Positions 12,957 through 62,168 of a stretch of 64,000 bases of DNA are shown here, in pieces. Source of the DNA: Brasenia schreberi (taxonomy: Eukaryota; Streptophyta; Magnoliopsida; Nymphaeales; Cabombaceae); contig JAYKKT010000073.1 in NCBI GenBank assembly GCA_036023115.1, forward strand, positions 14,261,001 to 14,325,000, written 5' to 3'. The notes under the pieces are model-generated. The model was not told the origin of the DNA. It ran no database searches and saw only the letters and a list, made by a program, of their open reading frames with translations. Made by a program: the position numbers and the translations under genes. Each line of letters begins with the position of its first letter. The stretch's first letter is position 1.

Positions 12957-13877
12957 ACAAACTTCTTTGAAGTTAATATCGGGTTACATCAAGGATCAAC
13001 TTTAAGTTCATACTTATTTATAATGGTGATTGATGAGTTAACAAAACATATTCAAGATGAAGTACCTTGGTGTATGTTATTTGCAGATGACATTGTGTTA
13101 GTGGAGGAGTCTAAGGAAAAAATTAATAGAAAATTGGAACTATAGAGAGAAACATTAGAAAGTAAAGGCTTCCGACTTAGTAGAACAAAGACTGAATATA
13201 TAGAATGTAAGTTTGATCATTTGGTTACTTCAGAGGACATAAATTAAAATTGGCACACATTGCATCCCCAAAAGGAAAGGTTTAAATACCTAAGGTCAAT
13301 TTTTCAGAGTGATGGAAGACTTGATGGAGATGTTATGCATAAAATTAATGTTCGTTGGTTAAAATGGAGAGGAGCATCAAGTATTCTTTGTGATAAGAAG
13401 ATATCATTAAAGTTAAAAGGTAAATATTATAGAGCATCAATTAGACCAACCATGTTTTATGATTATGAGTGTTGGCAGTTAATAATCAACATGTACAAAA
13501 GATGTCTATGACAGAAATGAAGATGTTGAGATGGATGAGTGGTCATACAAGAAAAGACCGTATACATAATGAGGTTATTAGAAACAAATTAGGAGTGACA
13601 CCAATAGAAGATAAAATGAGAGAATATCGTTTAAAATGGTTTGGACATATAAAAAGAAATCAAAAGAAAACCTTTAAGAAGGTATGAAAAACTAAATTTG
13701 AAAAGTATTAAAAGAGGTAAAGGACGACCACAAAAGTGTTGGAAGGAAACAATAAAGAATGATCTAGCTTATTGTGAGTTAACTGCTAACATGGCACACG
13801 ATAGGGATCTATGGAAACAAAGAATCCATGTAGTTGACCCCGTCTAGTATGGGAAAAGGCTTAGTTGTTGTTGTTGT
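12957..13877 (+). mobile_element. 5'-truncated RTE-type LINE
   Basis: It begins within RT (NFFEVNIGLHQGSTLSS), keeps the MLFADDIVLVEESKEK box with both aspartates, then reads FKYLRSIFQSDGRLDGDV (13260-13511) and [20 protein letters not shown] (13469-13687). It ends GACCCCGTCTAGTATGGGAA and a TTG tail at about 13877. Frames are broken at 13145, 13480 and 13690. No clear duplication is visible. Confidence 0.85.
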
Positions 13878-14039
13878 ATTGCTGGAAAAGTTTTTTTAGA
13901 AACAACCCTGATGAAAAAATAACTGACCTGATTGAAATTTTCTCTAATTGCGAACAATCTACGCAACTCTAATCACTTCTTTTTCCTCAAATCCACTATA
14001 GAAATGCTCTAATCTCATAGATTAGGCTATGATATCATG

Positions 14040-14345
14040 TTGAGATACAACCCAAATACGAACAATACCAAAACTAAACATGAAATACCACTAAAATAAA
14101 GCAAGGAGGTGTCGGCGTCCATGGGTTGCCCCCCCTCTCTTATTCCATTTACTTGAAAAACACGGTTTACACTTAGATCATTACTTATACAAGTTTAGAT
14201 TAATTGGGAGTGGCATTAATAAAAAATAAAATGTGAAAAATTTGTTTAAGATGGTTTAGATACATGACCAAGCAACCAAAGGAAGCCCCGACAAGAAACT
14301 AAATGAGAATATGTTAAAACAAGAAGAGGAAGTATATGGCACAGG
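14040..14345. other. Possible second Copia PBS/LTR edge and an old RTE fragment
   Basis: On the minus strand, CAACATGATATCATAGCC at about 14039-14022 resembles an LTR end plus Met-tRNA primer site, which would mean a second Copia edge inside the old element. At 14236-14345 plus-strand frames read a divergent RTE C-terminus (RWFRYMTKQPKEAPTR). Both are short and decayed. Confidence 0.35.
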
Positions 14346-14375
14346 GTCAAACCTTATGGGAAAAAAATCTATATA

Positions 14376-14870
14376 GCATTCTTTGTGATAAGAAGATATC
14401 ATTAAAGTTAAAAAGGTAAGTATTATAGATGAGCAATTAGACTTGCCATGTTTTATGATTATGAGTGTTGGGCAGTTAATCATCAACATGTACAAAAGAT
14501 GTCTGTGACAGAAATGAAGATGTTGAGATGGATGAGTGGTCATACAAGAAAAGACCGTATACATAATGAGGTTATTAGAAATAAATTACGTGTGGCACCA
14601 ATAGAGGATAAATTGAGAAAATATCGTTTAAGGTGGTTTGGACATATAGAAAGAAGATCAAAAGAGGAACATTTAAGAAGGTATGAAAAACTAGATTTTG
14701 AAAGTATTAAAAGAGGTAGAGGACGACCACAAAAGTGTTGTAAAGAAACAATAAAAAATGATATAGCTTATTGTGAGTAAACTGCTAACATGGCACATGA
14801 TAGGGCTATGTGGAAACAAAGAATTCATGTAGCCGACCCCGTCTAGTATAGGAAAAGGCTTAGTTGTTGT
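14376..14870 (+). mobile_element. 5'-truncated RTE-type LINE
   Basis: It starts at ILCDKKI and contains a 110-codon open frame (14448-14780) with SECWAVNHQHVQK-like and RGRGRPQKCCKET text. It ends at CCGTCTAGTATAGGAAAAGG and a short TTG tail near 14870. Confidence 0.85.
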
Positions 14871-15112
14871 TTAATAAAAGTTTTCTAACGCATGAATTCA
14901 AAAGTTTTTATTACAATTGTAAGTGATGAAATCAAGCACCCAAATCAATTAACATAAGGAATCATACCTTTAGTGTCATGGATGAAAGTAGAGCATACCA
15001 CACCAATGATGCCTTTTCCTTCAATTATGCTTACACCAATGATTGCCTTCTCCTTCAATTATGCTTTTAAGAAGCTTTACTTTTCATGGAGAAGAAGAAT
15101 TGAGGATAATCT

Positions 15113-15739
15113 TTATTCATTTACCAAGGCTACCTTCTTTAATCTTGAGCAATTAGGTCTAATATATCCGACCTCTTTACAAAAGTGACAAATAACTTTC
15201 CTCTTTGTTTCACTTGATCCTTCAGTCTTGAAATGTAGAGGTTGATATGTCTTAAAGTGTGCTTCGGGCCTTAATGCGGCTAAGGCAAAATCTTTTTGAA
15301 GCCTAGTTTCATTAAGTCTTATTTCTGCCATTTGAAAGTCGGCAAAAACCTCTTCTTTAGTGGGGAAGGGCTTACGATGTACAAGAGAGGATCTTACCTC
15401 TTTGAATTCCTTTCTAAGACCATTGGTAAAGTCGGCCAATGTGTCCCTAATGTGATCATTCACATTATTCATGAGAACCTATAAGATGATCCTATGACCT
15501 CCTTCAAATTCCTCTTTTTGTTCCAAATTGACATTTATAGAGCGTTTCACCTTCGATCCACTCACATAACCCCACAATCTTTTGAAATATAGATAGTTTT
15601 CCATTGATTGGACCCATGTTTTATAGTTGAAAGTTGTTAATAAAAAATTGAAACCTTTTGATCTATTTTCAAGGAGTAAAAGCTTCAAAGGAGTGAACTT
15701 ACGTTGATAAATGCTTGAAGAAGCACCGTAAATCTCCAA
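15113..15739 (-). pseudogene. Copia gag, two overlapping frames
   Basis: Two minus-strand frames, 15739-15479 and 15472-15113, read a Copia gag: NYKTWVQSMENYLYFKRLWG near the start and a nucleocapsid knuckle CHFCKEVGYIRPNC at the end. The knuckle histidine is replaced by tyrosine (GY instead of GH), and a frame break lies between the two parts. It belongs to the element framed by the LTRs at 2959 and 15819. Confidence 0.75.
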
Positions 15740-15818
15740 GTCCCTTGAATAGAGACTTTAGGCTTTAGCATGCTTCTTGAGACAACAACTTGATAATCAC
15801 GAACCTGATACCATATAA

Positions 15819-16248
15819 TGAAGATAATACTTCAATGTGTTGAATGGAACAACGAATATCCAATACACGTATATAACAATAGTGAGTCATCAAAGGATGA
15901 CCATGAAAAATCCTTAAAAAATGTTACAATAATAACAAATGCACTCAAAAGAATGTATATAAATTGACCAAGAAGACTTAACATTCATTGAATATAAGGT
16001 GAATATTTATAGAGTGGAGAGTAGAGAGAGGAGCGAAGAAGATAGTGAGCAGCCATGCTGCTGGCTGCCGAAGATAGCCACTGGGCTGAATGTTGCTGGC
16101 TGCTAGTAAAGTAACCATTGCCCCCCTGGTGGCCCTTGTGACCCTGGTGTCGTGGTCCTGATGGCCTTGGTGGTTCATTACATGTATGTACACTTTCATA
16201 ATGAGAAAAATACAGTAAAATACCCAAATAAATACATGTATTTTAACA
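15819..16248 (-). repeat. 5' LTR of the old Copia element
   Basis: On the minus strand it starts TGTTAAAATACATG and ends ATTATCTTCA, so the ends are TG...CA. A Met-tRNA-type primer site follows after five bases (15812-15801). It is the partner of 2959-3377. Confidence 0.85.
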
Positions 16249-16738
16249 GTCTGGACCTATATATGATACACAAATGATTTCAATCATCACAAAAAGAGAA
16301 GAGAAGGAACAGGAAAGTACCTGCTAAAGCTGCAAACCATGACTAACACACTGAAAGAGGCCGACTCCTTGTCCGTTTGAAGCATCTAAGGGACAAACTT
16401 CATGAAAGATTAAAGAACCTCACCATGTACAACAACAGAAAAGGTCTCAAGCTAACACCAATGCCATGAAATTACTCTTACAGTAGTATATGCTTAATCA
16501 GCGAAGAGCTAAGGTAAACAGCCCAAGCACAATAATTAAATAAATTGATAAAAACAAGATATGACAAGCTTCCATAATTTTAAGCATCATATTGATGATG
16601 GATGATGCTTGAACATTGAGAAACACATTCACATCTTCAGCAGGCAGAATGGGCAAGAACGAAAATATTCATTACAGTATTTTGTTGCCCAAGAAACAAT
16701 CTACCAAATCTATTGCTCAATGAATCTCTGCTTCTGTA
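16249..16738 (-). other. YAK1 3' UTR and downstream flank
   Basis: Between the YAK1 stop and the LTR ending at 16248 there are about 490 bases. No clear minus-strand AATAAA was found; near-upstream polyadenylation signals in plants are often degenerate. Nothing else is recognisable here. Confidence 0.4.
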
Positions 16739-54201
<37,463 letters not shown>

Positions 54202-54620
54202 GGATTCTCCCGCTCTCCGTGCTCAATCCAACGAAAGGAATGAATAGCGTATCCTGATGATCTCCATCGGCTCAGAAAGGCGATCGCTTTATCAATTCCG
54301 GGGTTTCAGACTCCCCGGACGATGCCAATCCCATGTATCCGTTCTTGCTCCTCAGACGCAATTGGACCGGAGCGAGCCGATTGTCATGGCGGGAAATCAA
54401 CGGAATCGCGAGTCAATTGTGCTCGATTCTAAGGGGTCTCTGGGAATCGCAGACTGGAGGTGAAGAAGATCACCAGAGGAGACGCCAGAAAGAGGAGCGG
54501 AGAGAGAGAAGAGAATCCTTTCCGTTCCTTTCCTCCAACTTCCACCTCTTCGCTTTCCTCCTCGCCCGTACTGTCTCTCTCCTCTCTCTCTAAATAATTT
54601 GGCTGACACCGCTGTCTATA
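54202..54620 (-). promoter_or_regulatory. YAK1: YAK1 5' UTR and promoter side
   Basis: The 400 bases upstream of the YAK1 start are much more GC-rich than the surrounding DNA, with no long minus-strand frame joined to the gene. On the minus strand, a TATA-like TTATTTAG (54597-54590) is followed by a GA-rich run (54590-54570), a layout seen at plant promoters with GA/CT patches. The transcription start cannot be fixed from sequence. The exact TATA call is weak. Confidence 0.45.
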
Positions 54621-54789
54621 GCGCCCCGCGTTTGCCCTTAACCATGGTTAACTTCGGCCTTCACCTTGAATCAGTCTTCACCCCGTCGCCACCAGACGAA
54701 CGGCGGCCCGTCTCGTGTGTCCGGTTCGTGTTAAGAGACGAGACCCGCTCTACCGGTACGGCTCCATTTGAAAGTAAACATATGTGACC

Positions 54790-56140
54790 ATTGTACGACA
54801 ATACTTGGATTGAAATGATCCAAATAATTGCACTATTTTCACATACTTATCGTTGTATATTTATGATATCTTATTTTTTCCAATTTTGTGTAATTCTAGG
54901 TTTTAAAAGTTCACTTTTCACTAAATGGAAAAAATAACTCGTGGGATATGAGTACATACCATTTTATTAAATCGTTCTCAATTATTCAATACATCCAATT
55001 AAAGATATAAATAACTGAGATCAAAAAGTAAAAACAAAAATGTTCTCTTTAATCAAGTACAACATGTGAACATTTATAATTATACTTTTTGTCAGATTTT
55101 TGCTTATTGCTTTTTTATTTCAAACATCTATCTCTTTGATGGGATAGTAAAGTTCATTGAGGACAATTTAGCGGGATTGTTTGTGTGTACTTCACAACCT
55201 CAAAAAAATCACATCTTATCTCTATATGTATCTATACCGTTCAATATGATATACAGGTTTATACTTATATGGTATTTATAATTTTGGTATGGGTAATAAA
55301 CCAGTCTCACATACCTGGTGCTCATCAACATTAGCTCATTTGAGCCAACTATGCAAGTACTTAAGCTCAATACAAGTTTGCTCGTTAAACCGAAAACCTT
55401 TTTTTAATGAAATTTTTTTTACTTTTTTAATTGGGAAATCAAGCTCTTGCTTGTTTTCAATACATCTGGAGTATGTGATCTGGCTAATGCAGTATTTTTC
55501 TAAAACATGTAAAAGTGAAATACTTATATTGCATATATACGAGGAACTACACTATGATCCAGCTTTTTACCCCTTGATGAGGCCAACTAGTAGCTCATCC
55601 CCAAGGGTGGGCTGCTGGGGTTGGAACCAGAGTCCCATTTCTGAAATCTGGGCCGGTGAATCAAACACCCATTTAGGGCCATATTGATGTTCGTGTCCTG
55701 ACTCAAGTTGCTAGTAATTTGTATTTCGTGTTTTGTTCACTCCAGAAGTAAGCCAAAATTACCCAATTTCTATCACATTAGTTTGGGTGGATAAGACCAC
55801 TGGCTTTTGGGGTTATGTTGGTGTTGGGTTTCAATGTGGTGCTTGAGTTTTCAACCGTAACCAATATCATGATCTTTGGGCTCTTCATTCAAGGCCATGG
55901 ATTCAATGTGTTGGGCTCTTCAATTCAATTCTCCATCAATCATCTCATGTAACTTTTTCATTGGTTTTTTGAATTTCAGGTGGAGCAACCACCGTGCCGC
56001 ATCTCACCTCAATGTAGATGCGCCACTGCATGTTGGTTTATATGAGCACTCTTATTTTTTGCAGTTGAGATATATTCTCTATAAGAGTGGAAATGATCCT
56101 TTCATTGCATCCATCAAAGTTGAAAATGTTGCACTCAAAG
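54790..56140. other. Intergenic, upstream of YAK1, no gene seen
   Basis: AT-rich DNA without recognisable coding frames. A GC-richer block at about 55575-55690 may be part of an unrecognised repeat. Confidence 0.35.
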
Positions 56141-56149
56141 AGCAATTAG

Positions 56150-56250
56150 GCACCCATCTAGGGGGTCGGTTCACGAGTATGAGATCGTGAGTTCAATACT
56201 TGTGGTGTTCATATAGCTTCGACCTTCCCATTGTACCAAAACAACAAATT
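56150..56250 (+). mobile_element. tRNA-derived SINE, partial copy
   Basis: GGGTCGGTTCACGAGTATGA, then GATCGTGAGTTCAATACT and AGCTTCGACCTTCCCATTGT, are alignable with the SINE at 57158-57625, including the B-box-like GTGAGTTCAA and the 3' stretch GCTTCGNCCTYCCCRTTGTA. Confidence 0.5.
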
Positions 56251-56689
56251 TGACACAGAGCGGCAGTGAACTTGTTTGTCACAATCAAATGAATTTTAAT
56301 GGCCTTGCTAAGTGTGCTATAAATATAATTAAATGTCACATATTGTACGTATATGACCAGAATCCTGCTTGAATGAAGCACAAGTTTATGTCTACACACA
56401 TACATCATGCTGACATGCATATGTGGTGTCCCTGGTTCGTGATCTCGCTGTGGTGCTCCAGTAAACCGGTCTATTAGTGGAAGTGATTAAAGCAAAGACC
56501 TTGTTTAGTGGTCGGATCCAACGATCCCGGGAACCTGGACGAATTGAAGAAGGAAGGAAGATGCCTGTTATGTGACCACACACACATACATTGTATTCAT
56601 AATACATATTCAAATTTGCATAATAGCTTTGGTTGTGGAATCTCTCAGTAAAACATGTATGCATCATATTTGAAGCCTAGCTAGCACAC

Positions 56690-56790
56690 ACACCCATGCA
56701 CACCCCGGGAATCAAACTCACCACTTGTGAGGTGGGAGTCAAAGAGCCTTGCCAAATGAGCTAATGCTCTGCATGCTGCGCCGGTCGCAT
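56690..56790 (-). mobile_element. tRNA-derived SINE head
   Basis: On the minus strand TTAGCTCATTTGGCAAGGC fits a pol III A box. GTGAGTTTGATTCCCGGGG fits a B box about 35 bases later. No clear tail or duplication was found. Confidence 0.5.
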
Positions 56791-57157
56791 GCTTTAACTA
56801 TGCATGTTACATCCATACCGTGTAAATAACAATTGCACATCAAACTAACCATGGCTTATCTGCTGGTCATGCAAAAAGTCATGCTTTTATGTAATGTCAT
56901 AAATATGCTGCAAAAATCTTAAGGTATTGATATGGCAGTGGAAAATTAGAAAGATACGTGAATGTACCATTTTGAAGACTGATTTATCCAAATGCTATCT
57001 TAAAATTTTATAATTCAGTTAACTGGAAAACTTTTGTAATAATAAAAATACCTACCTCGTTCTTGTTATGGCCATCTAAAATAGTGCACGTGTTTATTTC
57101 TTGAATAATCAAAATGACAAATTTCATCCGAACAAATCCAAATCCGTTCTGCACTAA

Positions 57158-57625
57158 GAGTGTTGGCTCACATGGTAGGGCGCTCGGCTTACATGATGCA
57201 GGTCATGAGTTCGACTAGACATGTGTGGTTCTGGGTTACCTGGAACCGGAACTGAAACACCTTGTAGCAAGTTCCAGTTCTGGGATGGTTCCGGTTTGGA
57301 ACCATTAATTCTTCTTTTTGTAAAACAATTTCCCCACCAAGTAGGGAGTGCCCTACCGTTTAGCTACCAATGAACATGTGATAATGAAAGTTGAACTCAA
57401 TATATAAACTATAGAGGATGGTTTGGAATCGCTACTTCCAGGATGGTTGCCATAACCCATGAACCGTAACCGAATAGGGAGATCCCGTTCCTGGTTCCGG
57501 TTTTAAACAATTTTATAACCAGTTCAGTTCTGATTTGAACTGTTGGGCCGGTTCCGAACCATCCATGTCTAAGTTCGACTACCCTATGTGTGTGTACCTG
57601 GCTTCGGCCTCCCCGTTGTAACTAC
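57158..57625 (+). mobile_element. tRNA-derived SINE interrupted by a hAT MITE
   Basis: The left part has an A-box-like TGGCTCACATGGTAGGGC and a B-box-like GGTCATGAGTTCGAC. The right part (57580-57625) gives TACCCTATGTGTGTGTACCT and GGCTTCGGCCTCCCCGTTGT. They join exactly when the 356-bp insert and one copy of its 8-bp duplication are removed. Confidence 0.65.
57216..57571. mobile_element. 356-bp hAT MITE
   Basis: The terminal inverted repeats are TAGACATGTGTGGTTC and GAACCATCCATGTCTA (14 of 16 pair). A perfect 8-bp duplication, agttcgac (57208-57215 and 57572-57579), flanks it. The interior is rich in GGTTCCGG/CCGGAACC subterminal motifs. No coding sequence. Confidence 0.92.
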
Positions 57626-57639
57626 AAGAAGAGAATCCT

Positions 57640-58553
57640 TTGTGAATGTAGAGATAGAGGAACAAGGGCAAAATGGACACAGATCAATACAACCCTTAAC
57701 TAAGGTTTTATTGAAGGTGGATTCTCAAGGGGTAGTAAATTTGACCAACAAATACCAAATATACTAGATTTGAAAAACTTGAACTATTAAAGTTTTCGTC
57801 AAGAATACCACTTATTTATATAGAAAAGCTTGATTAGCAATGCCATTTACAGTAGACTATTGTGGGTTGAAGCTTTTCTAAGTTTACCAATACAATTAAT
57901 TATTAGTTGGTCATCTTAGCCAAACGCCACAACAGGAAATCACGAAATGGATGCCGGTGACTTGAACATCAGGTAAGGGTCTGCCGAACCCCAGCTCGCG
58001 AACTACGAACAATGGGCACCGGAGGACCAGCGACCCACTCATGCTAGTTTCAGTGGGTTGAATCTTGGATCAAGATCCAGCCAGCCATGTAGTGGGTTTT
58101 GATGAAGCCCAAGTAGCTTTGCTCATATTGATTCAAGGATAGTATAAAATAGGTGTATTTATTTGCCAAATTGCCTGAATTAGCAAGACCCCTATGGAGT
58201 TTGAGACTCATGTCAAGGGGTATAACAAGTAGAAACAAAAATGGGTTTGAACATGCCATTAATTGAAGCATATTTTGCCCTTGGCAAACGACTAAACCCT
58301 AATGCTAGGACTATCGCACCAAAGGCTTACGTTGTGCATGGGCTTCTGCAAAAGAGATGTTTCCCATAATAGTTGTTCAACCCCAACTCTAGACTAATGG
58401 GTGAGACTGTATTCAACATTTACTAACAATAATTGTAGGTATTCATTTAAATGTATGAAAAGTTTCTCTATTCGTGCATGTATTCAATTTAGTTATAATA
58501 GTCAAATTTATTGCATCTGAACCATTCAAGTTATCAATGACTTACACACACCA

Positions 58554-58614
<61 letters not shown>

Positions 58615-58974
58615 GCACTCGTATGTATGTATGTATATATACGTATACATATGTATATATGCATGATGTTTATGTGTGTGTATATATATATGTGTGTGTA
58701 TGTGTGCGTCTATATATAACATCTTAAATGCATAATGTCTTTTGGTGCATAATCTTTCATAAACATCTCTATTATTCAATATTTGAGATCAACGGTGAAG
58801 ATTTGAACTACTTTGCAAGTAGTGCATCAAATGCAAAACATAAAGTATAATGGTACTTTAATTCAAATCTCCACCATTGATCTTAGAGATCAAACAATGA
58901 AAATGTTTATGCAAAATTATGTACCAAAAAATATTATGTATTTAAGATGTCACATACATACATACATATATAAG

Positions 58975-59009
<35 letters not shown>

Positions 59010-59973
59010 GCGTACGTGTATGTATTAGGCCTCTGCCCTCCGCTTGAAGATGGCCAAAGTGCTTCTCTGGCCGAATTTGCCACAGACAATGAATGGAGGT
59101 CATCCTTGCATTGGTAGGACTTTATAGTGTTTAGATGGATTCTCTTATTCAATTAGGTGTGAGTTGGAGATGACATCACCAGCTTCCTTGTGCCTCGCCT
59201 GCATTGGCTCAAAGGCTCCCCACCAAAAAGAAAAAGAGTTCCTAAAACCAGTAATGTCGTTGGCACATTATAAAAATTCCTAACTTGCTCTTCCTCAAAC
59301 ATTATTTTAAATGAAAAATAAATAAGTTTTCTGATTATCAAGAGGAGAAAAGGAAGATATCAAAATATGACTTTATAATAATAATAGAGTATTTTTTAAA
59401 ACAATGCATCACTAATACAAATGCGAGTATTTTTGGCGGCTTAGAAAATTGGTATTTCTCACTGTCAAAACTGCTGAAGGTGCTATTTTCGGCAGTAGGG
59501 ATAAAAAGTCACAACAATCTTCCGAAACAAGTACACAACCATTAGAAATACTTCACCATCTCTTAATCGTTGAGAAAAGTCATATCAGACAAATGTTGAA
59601 ACCACAGAATATGTTTTGTAGAATGATCGAAAGTAACACCCTCATTTATGAAAGGAGTGGACATCTTCGAAGATTGGAAACTCCGTGTTTTCGTGTTGTC
59701 ATTTCATTTTCATATTAGAAACAAGTCGACTGGTTCACATTCAATAACGTACAACGCAATCGAATTAGATATCTATCTAAATGCGAGTATCTTTTGGACA
59801 TCTTATTTGACATAATCACATCAATGTTTATTAATTACGGTTCCTTAAAGTCATCTACTCAAGATCGTCGTTAATTCACTGAGAAGGGAAAATTATTTGG
59901 AAAAACTTTACTTTAATACTTTGTGGTTTGTGAAATTGTTAATCACACTTGAGGTTTGTAGGCCCTGTCTCGG
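57640..59973. other. Intergenic with microsatellites
   Basis: (AC)n runs into (AT)n at about 58545-58612. A TATG/TGTG-rich stretch follows to 58715. (ATGT)n lies at about 58950-59022. No gene is seen. Confidence 0.5.
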
Positions 59974-60583
59974 TGTTGACCCATTTGATATGACAAACAA
60001 GTTGAAGGTAGCACACAATAGAAATTTCTAATTTAGACAATAGACAACATTTATTCATATAGATGATAAAAAAATATGCTCACATATATATAAGTAATTG
60101 GATTATGACCATCATTGATGTGTAAGTAGTAGATGGTCACTCTCGGCTCCATTACTAACAATGACCATAAAATACGGGAAGAAGGGCTCTCTTTTCGGAT
60201 TTCATGAGATTGTATCATTTTTTCAAAAGTTAAATGCTCTTAAAAACTGATTTCTACTTTAAAAAAGGAAGACACACACATCTCCCGAATAAAAGAAAAT
60301 ATGATTGTTAAAAGAGAAAGCCCAGAGCGGTAAACGCGAAAGATAGAAAGCCATATATAAATACAGAGTTTACATAACTCAAAATAGAAGAGATGCTATG
60401 ATTTTTACGTCTTATGAGAAAACCCTTTGTGGGTAACCCCAAAACCACATACACAGTTCTATTCCATTCTCTATAGGAAACACAAAGAAAGAAAGCAAAA
60501 CCAAAGTAGGCAATCGATATCTGTTGTGCACAACTGAACCGAGCAGAGGCAGACAGCTTCGGAGATTATCGACTGCCCCAACA
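59974..60583 (+). repeat. 5' LTR of the right-hand Copia
   Basis: The ends TGTTG and CAACA are inverted. A TATA-like CATATATAAATACAG lies at about 60351-60366, where an LTR promoter would be. The partner LTR is outside the window, so the left end is inferred. Confidence 0.6.
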
Positions 60584-60669
60584 TCTGGTATCAAAGCTAG
60601 GTTCGAGCTTTGCAACAACCTTAAACAGACTCTTTACTTATTGTCTCTGCCAAAAGTTTAAAAAGAAAA

Positions 60670-61062
60670 ATGACTTCAAGAATTTGTATATCTGAATTGC
60701 CAAAGACTGAAAAGTTAAATGGCTTAAATTTTCAAACTTGGAAAAGAAGAATACCAATGACTTTAACTTTAGAAGGAGTTGATTATGTAGTGAAGAAAAT
60801 TGTTTTACCTCCTACTCCAATTGCAACAAATGATGAAAGAGAAAGATATAAGACATTTATGAAGGATGACATAATAGTCGGGACCATTATATTGATATAT
60901 ATAGAAGACGACTTAATTAGGGTCTTTCAGGAATTTGAAACAATAAAAGAACTATTTGATTTCCTGATCACTAAATATGATACTACAGCCAAATTGCATG
61001 TACAACTACTCCTTCAAAAGTATAATTCTTATAGAATGAAAAAAGATGACAATGTAGTTTAA
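60670..61062 (+). pseudogene. Copia gag N-terminal part
   Basis: A 130-codon frame beginning 84 bases after the primer site: LNGLNFQTWKRRIPMTLTLE and LFDFLITKYDTTAKLHVQLL fit Copia gag. A TAA after NVV interrupts it; the frame continues as HINQML. Confidence 0.75.
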
Positions 61063-61529
61063 CATATTAACCAAATGCTAGTAATAACTAGAGATCTAGT
61101 TGTAGCTAAGTTTGTCATTTCTGAGCCGATGCAAATATCCACAATCCTAAACAGTGTTCCCCCATTCCTGTAACATGGTAACCACAATCCTAAGACTTGA
61201 CCTGATATTATCATTTCTAAACTCCCATTGAAACTAACAATTGAATAAAAACATATGAACATGAACAAAAGAGAAAAATTACTAGTTTTTCAAGATGATT
61301 TAGGGTCTAGCTCCAAAAACAATTAGGAAAAAGAAAACCAAATAATAAATTTGGTAAGAACAAAAAGCAGATCAATCAAAATTTTAAGAAATCACAAGAA
61401 TCTGCTTTTCGGGTGAAGTGCTTCAATTGTGGTAAGATTGAGCACTACAAAATAGATTATTGCAACAAGAAGATCAATGGTGGCAACAACCAATGACGCG
61501 ATGCAAAGGAGAAGCATGGTATAATCTAC

Positions 61530-62168
61530 GTGATTTCTGAGTGTCTTTACATGGAACGTCCAGTGACTGGTTGGTGGATTGATTATGCACCTACTCGACA
61601 CATATCGAAGAGCAAAGAGGGAGCGATAGACCTAAAGGAGTTGCAGCCTGACGAGCATCGAATATATATGGGGAACAATACTTTTTCTAATGTTCTTAGG
61701 GTTGGGTCCTTTAGGATTTTTGTACAAGGCATACTAATTGTACTCATTAATGTATTAATTATGCCTTCTATTAGGCGCAATCTTATATTGGTCCCTTCTT
61801 TAGTAAAGAAAGGGTTTGAGGTAAGGTTTGTCCTTGAAAAAGTCACTGTGAGAAAGCATGGCATGATAACATTTTTCGGTTTATTTGATGTTGAGCATGG
61901 GTTGTTCAAACTCAACATTAATGAAAATGAAAGCTCTTTTTATATTTATATTGAGAGTGCTTATGTGATTGATGTGAATGTGTGGCATAAAAGATTTGGA
62001 CATATAAGTCTAAAGAAGTTGAAAAAATTAACCAACTTTTACTTATTGCCTAATTTTTATGATATCACTTTTAATAAGTGTGAAGCCTGCATACAAAGGA
62101 AAATGACTACCAAAGAGGTAACTAGGGTAACAACCCTATTAGAGATAATTCACACAGATTTATGTTGA
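61530..62168 (+). pseudogene. Copia protease to pre-integrase region
   Basis: A 212-codon open frame. VTGWWIDYAPTRHISKSKEG lies where Copia has WxxDSGATxH, so the catalytic DSG is lost (DYA). VWHKRFGHISLKKLKKL and CEACIQRKMT form the zinc-binding part of the integrase, and it ends at IHTDLC. Confidence 0.78.

Larger units (their letters stand above)
2959..16248 (-). mobile_element. Old Copia LTR retrotransposon, heavily interrupted
   Basis: The two LTRs at 2959-3377 and 15819-16248 are alignable over their length but well diverged. In between, on the minus strand, the Copia order is recognisable. A primer-binding site TGGTATCAGGTTC (15812-15801) and gag (15739-15113) come first. Protease-like sequence (12955-12780) and an integrase entry motif, HSDVWGP (about 12530), follow. 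Integrase continues at 10190-9830 and 7330-7292, then 5697-5390. RT and RNase H (5070-3400) and a purine tract TTTGAGGGAC close the order beside the 3' LTR. Insertions: LINEs at about 10170-12497 and 12957-13877, hATs at about 7335-9815 and 5706-7283, and a solo-LTR-like block at 5083-5364. No 5-bp target duplication is seen (tgtaa against gtctg). Confidence 0.8.

Noticed and set aside
54257..54593. Plus-strand open frames upstream of YAK1
   Set aside because: They lie antisense to the YAK1 5' UTR in GC-rich DNA, overlap each other and show no protein similarity I recognise.
58474..58779. Open frames of His/Thr or Tyr/Ile repeats on both strands
   Set aside because: These are direct translations of (AC)n, (AT)n and TATG microsatellites.
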